Source of the DNA: an uncultured Collinsella sp.
GTDB taxonomy: Bacteria > Actinomycetota > Coriobacteriia > Coriobacteriales > Coriobacteriaceae
Direction of reading: 5' to 3'
Assembly: GCA_900541125.1 (NCBI GenBank)
Contig: UQIK01000041.1
Coordinates: 1-8,908, forward strand
Length of the DNA: 8,908 nucleotides
Shown here: one piece after another, positions 5,978-8,908 of the stretch
Numbering within the stretch: position 1 is the stretch's first letter
Layout: each line of letters begins with the position of its first letter
Translations under genes and position numbers: made by a program
Notes under the pieces: model-generated
Database searches by the model: none
What the model was told of the DNA's origin: nothing
The model's input: the letters and a program-made list of their open reading frames with translations, nothing else

Positions 5978-8854
5978 ATGACTACGCAGCAGCAGATTGA
6001 TATTGAATTCGACTCGCTTGCACGCGAGAACGATTCGCCCAAGCTCATCGCCAACTCGAAGGCGACAGGCGGAACACTACTATCCGTTATGAAGGAGCAG
6101 CTCTCAACCTGCAGCTCTTTTGACTTTTGCGTAGCTTTTGTTGCAGACGGCGGCCTTCAAATCCTGGTCGAGGCGTTCCAGGAGCTCAAGCAGCGTGGCA
6201 TTAAGGGCAGGCTGCTCACGTCCACCTATCTCAACTTCAACTCACCCGATGCCTTTCGCAAGCTCCTGGAATACGACAACATGGAAGTTCGCGTATTCCA
6301 GGGTAATCTGCATGCCAAGGGATACATTTTTGATAAGGGCGAAACCAGCACGGTCATCGTCGGCAGCTCGAACATGACGCAGACCGCCCTCACCTGTAAT
6401 AAAGAATGGAACGTGCTGTACCAGACTGTCGAGAACAGCCGCCTACTCGGCGAACTGAGGGGCGAGTTCAATTCGTTGTGGAACGACACCTCAACCGTTT
6501 TGCTTTCCCAAGACTGGATTGAGAACTATGCCGCATATCGATCGGCACATCCGTCAAAGCCCAAATCGAAACCGACGTTCCAGGCAACTGTTAGCCCAAC
6601 CACGAACGGCCTCGAAGAAATCAAGCCCAATAAAATGCAGCAGCGCGCCCTTGAGGCGCTCGGCGTAATCCACCGCAAGGGCGAGACCCGTGCATTGCTG
6701 GTCTCGGCAACCGGCACTGGCAAGACCTTCCTTTCGGCGTTCGACGTGCTCGCAACTAAACCCCGGCGCATCCTCTTTCTTGCGCACCGCCGACGCATTA
6801 TAGACGCCTCCCGTGTAAGCTACGAACGGCTCTTAGGTAGTACCTATACGTTCGACACCTATCAAACTGGCAAGAATATAAGCAATGCCACCTGCGTGTT
6901 TGCCATGTGTTCTTCGGTCGCCAAACATCTGAGCGATTTCCGTCCCGATGAGTTCGACTACATCGTCATCGACGAGGCCCACCGCACGGGATCTCAGAGC
7001 TACCAATCCATCATGTCGCACTTTACGCCTCGGTTTTATCTGGGCATGACCGCTACACCTAATCGCACCGACGGCTATGACGTCTTTGCCCTTTTCAATC
7101 ACGTCATCGCGTTCCAGATCACGCTGCAGGACGCTTTGGCCGAAGAGATGCTAGCCCCCTTCCATTATTTTGGCATTCACGATCTGGAGATTGACGACGA
7201 GACGGTCGAAGACACTGCCTTGTTCGGACGCTTGACGTCTGACGAGCGTGTGCGTCACATCACCGAGAAGATCGAAGAATACAGCGTCACCAAAAGCAAC
7301 CGCAGGGGCTTAATATTCTGCAATCGAAACGCCGAGGCCGAAGAACTGTCGCGCAAATTCAACGCCCTCGGATATCGAACGGCTGCGATTAGCGGTCAAG
7401 ATTCCGATGAAGTCCGCGATGCCGCGATCAGCCGACTTGAAGCCGGCGAGCTCGAGTACATTTTCTCGGTCGATATCATGAACGAAGGCGTCGACATCCC
7501 CTCGCTCAATCAGATCATCATGCTTCGACGCACCGACTCCGCAATCATCTTTATTCAGCAGCTCGGACGAGGTTTGCGCCTGAATGATGGCAAGGAATAC
7601 GCACTGGTACTAGACTTTATTGGCAATTACCAGAGCAACTTCTTGGTGCCCATCGCGCTTTCGGGTGACAAGACGTACAATAAAGACCGTCTGCGTCGTC
7701 TCGTCCAAGAGAGCGATTCGGCGATCCCCGGATGCTCAACAGTAAGCTTCGATCGCATTTCCGAAGCTCGCATCTATAAGGCCATCGACGGCGGCGACTT
7801 TACCTCCGTCAGATTTTTGAAGAACGAATATCTCGACTTGCGTCAGAAACTCGGCAAGATTCCCTCGCTGCTCGAATTTGATCGTAATGGCTCCATCGAT
7901 CCGCTGCTTATCTTCAAGAACAGCGGCCTGGGGTCCTACCACGCATTTCTTTCCAAATACGAGCCGGGCTACACAGTCCATTTTTCCTCTGATCAAACCA
8001 AGATTCTCAAATTTATTTCGCAAAAGCTCGCCGCGGGTAAGCGATTCGAAGACCTCTATTTGCTTCAAACGCTCGTCGAAGCCGGACACGAGGGCTATCG
8101 ACATATGCGCGAGGCCGCGCTTAGGAACTACCGCGCACAACTTAAGGACAGCGCCGTTAGGTCGGCAATCGCTGTCCTTAAGGGTGACTTTGCCACTCCT
8201 AAGGATTTCGTTTCCCTGCTTATTGACGATGGATGCGGACCTCGTCTGACCGAAGCCTTTGCGACCGCTCTGCGCAATGCCGAGTTCAAACGCCAGGTTC
8301 TCGAGGTGCTGGATTTTGGCATCGCGCGCAACCGACTCGACTATGCCGAGACGTACGAAAACACAAATTTCGTTCTCAACGCCAAGTACACGTACGAAGA
8401 GGTTTGCCGCTTGATGAACTGGGAAAAGAACATCAACGGCCAAAATCTTGGCGGCTACTTCTACGACGAGAAGACCAATACATTCCCCGTGTTTATTAAC
8501 TATGACAAGGCACCCGACATTAGCGAGTCCATTCAGTATGAAGACCGCTTTGTCTCGCCGAGTAAGCTAGTTGCAATCTCTAAGAACAACCGCACGCTCA
8601 ACTCCCCCGAGATTCAGCGACTGCAGACGTGGCCAGGAAACGGCCTGAAGACGTATTTGTTTATGCGTAAGAACAAGGACGATAAGGGCGGTAAGGAGTT
8701 CTATTTCTTAGGCGAAATGCATCCGACCGGCAAGTTCGAAGCTATTAAAACTAAGAGCGGCGACAACGCCGTCGAAATCGAATATGAGCTCAATGCGCCC
8801 GTGCGTCAGGACATTTACGAGTTTATGCTCAGCTATCTTAGTGAAGCCGAGTAA
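5978..8854 (+). CDS. SauUSI-like type IV restriction enzyme (PLD nuclease, helicase, DUF3427)
   Basis: This 958-residue protein has three parts. The first is a phospholipase D-type nuclease with one HKD motif (His112, Lys114, Asp119, then GSSN at 129-132). The second is an SF2 helicase: Walker A ATGTGKT (244-250), DEAH (332-335), TATPNR (358-363), a second RecA domain (about 444-535) and QQLGRGLR (527-534). The third is a DUF3427 C-terminal region (about 590-955). Order and length match SauUSI of Staphylococcus aureus (about 953 residues), which cleaves 5-methyl- and hydroxymethylcytosine DNA with ATP. All catalytic motifs are intact, so it is probably active against methylated phage or plasmid DNA. 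The target site is not deducible. I chose ATG 5978, ten bases after AAAGG, over TTG 5969. The stop lies one base before the right inverted repeat. No methylase is near, as expected for type IV. Confidence 0.9.
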   Translation: MTTQQQIDIEFDSLARENDSPKLIANSKATGGTLLSVMKEQLSTCSSFDFCVAFVADGGLQILVEAFQELKQRGIKGRLLTSTYLNFNSPDAFRKLLEYDNMEVRVFQGNLHAKGYIFDKGETSTVIVGSSNMTQTALTCNKEWNVLYQTVENSRLLGELRGEFNSLWNDTSTVLLSQDWIENYAAYRSAHPSKPKSKPTFQATVSPTTNGLEEIKPNKMQQRALEALGVIHRKGETRALLVSATGTGKTFLSAFDVLATKPRRILFLAHRRRIIDASRVSYERLLGSTYTFDTYQTGKNISNATCVFAMCSSVAKHLSDFRPDEFDYIVIDEAHRTGSQSYQSIMSHFTPRFYLGMTATPNRTDGYDVFALFNHVIAFQITLQDALAEEMLAPFHYFGIHDLEIDDETVEDTALFGRLTSDERVRHITEKIEEYSVTKSNRRGLIFCNRNAEAEELSRKFNALGYRTAAISGQDSDEVRDAAISRLEAGELEYIFSVDIMNEGVDIPSLNQIIMLRRTDSAIIFIQQLGRGLRLNDGKEYALVLDFIGNYQSNFLVPIALSGDKTYNKDRLRRLVQESDSAIPGCSTVSFDRISEARIYKAIDGGDFTSVRFLKNEYLDLRQKLGKIPSLLEFDRNGSIDPLLIFKNSGLGSYHAFLSKYEPGYTVHFSSDQTKILKFISQKLAAGKRFEDLYLLQTLVEAGHEGYRHMREAALRNYRAQLKDSAVRSAIAVLKGDFATPKDFVSLLIDDGCGPRLTEAFATALRNAEFKRQVLEVLDFGIARNRLDYAETYENTNFVLNAKYTYEEVCRLMNWEKNINGQNLGGYFYDEKTNTFPVFINYDKAPDISESIQYEDRFVSPSKLVAISKNNRTLNSPEIQRLQTWPGNGLKTYLFMRKNKDDKGGKEFYFLGEMHPTGKFEAIKTKSGDNAVEIEYELNAPVRQDIYEFMLSYLSEAE

Positions 8855-8855
8855 C

Positions 8856-8908
8856 AGACGATATGAGCAGGACATAAAAACATTGAGAGCCCCTGCTGCA
8901 TGAAAGAC
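8856..8908 (-). repeat. Right arm of 53-bp terminal inverted repeat
   Basis: This is the exact reverse complement of 3-55. It starts one base after the stop codon of the restriction gene and runs to the window end, so it may continue further. Inside it ATGAGCAGG (8863-8871) faces CCTGCTGCAT (8892-8901), an imperfect palindrome with one bulged base. No run of T follows, so it is a poor terminator. Confidence 0.95.

Noticed and set aside
5662..6054. Minus-strand 130-codon frame with several cysteines, including a CRPCGK stretch that recalls a zinc ribbon
   Set aside because: It covers the restriction gene start, the hairpin at 5722-5750 and part of the operator array. It has no ribosome binding site, and the cysteine spacing does not complete a known ribbon. 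Chance is more likely.
8863..8901. Terminator for the restriction gene inside the terminal repeat
   Set aside because: The stem is only about six perfect pairs with a 20-base loop, and no T-run follows it.
1..8908. tRNA or rRNA genes
   Set aside because: No cloverleaf, TTC-type T-arm context or rRNA-like conserved stretch was seen on either strand by eye.

Overview
The window looks like a chromosomal accessory segment of a GC-rich gut actinobacterium of the class Coriobacteriia; Collinsella is my best guess. The guess rests on high-GC codon use, a secreted DUF2207 protein with a poly-glycine tail, a likely leaderless gene start, and GGGGAC-type intergenic repeats. It is an inference, not a database result.

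Layout, left to right. Positions 1-531 hold no convincing gene. They contain one arm of a 53-bp perfect inverted repeat (3-55; the other arm is 8856-8908, at the very end of the window), a patch of GGGGAC repeats, and a 233-bp unit (188-420) bounded by imperfect inverted repeats with a 20-bp terminator hairpin inside. A minus-strand gene for a DUF2207 membrane protein fills 532-2475. The gap 2476-2984 holds more GGGGAC repeats, a possible structured RNA and a terminator. Glutamyl-Q tRNA(Asp) synthetase (2985-3986, plus strand) starts directly at a promoter -10 box. It converges on a metallophosphoesterase (4002-4727, minus), which lies downstream of a 79-residue membrane protein (4813-5052, minus).

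The right half is the accessory part. At 5339-5583 (minus) are the fused first and last pieces of a DUF4143-type AAA ATPase gene whose whole middle has been deleted. Its upstream region (5611-5683) keeps four regularly spaced half-sites of GCAAGTTYTT, which look like an operator. Divergent from it is an intact 958-residue protein (5978-8854) with a phospholipase D-like nuclease domain, an SF2 helicase and a DUF3427 C-terminus. This is the architecture of SauUSI, an ATP-dependent type IV restriction enzyme that cuts cytosine-methylated DNA. Its stop codon lies one base before the right inverted repeat.

The genes do not form one pathway. Housekeeping or envelope genes occupy the left and centre, and a restriction gene beside ATPase debris occupies the right. 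The most notable large-scale feature is that the whole 8.8 kb is bracketed by a perfect inverted repeat, which could mark an invertible segment, the ends of an element, or a repeat at which an assembly broke.
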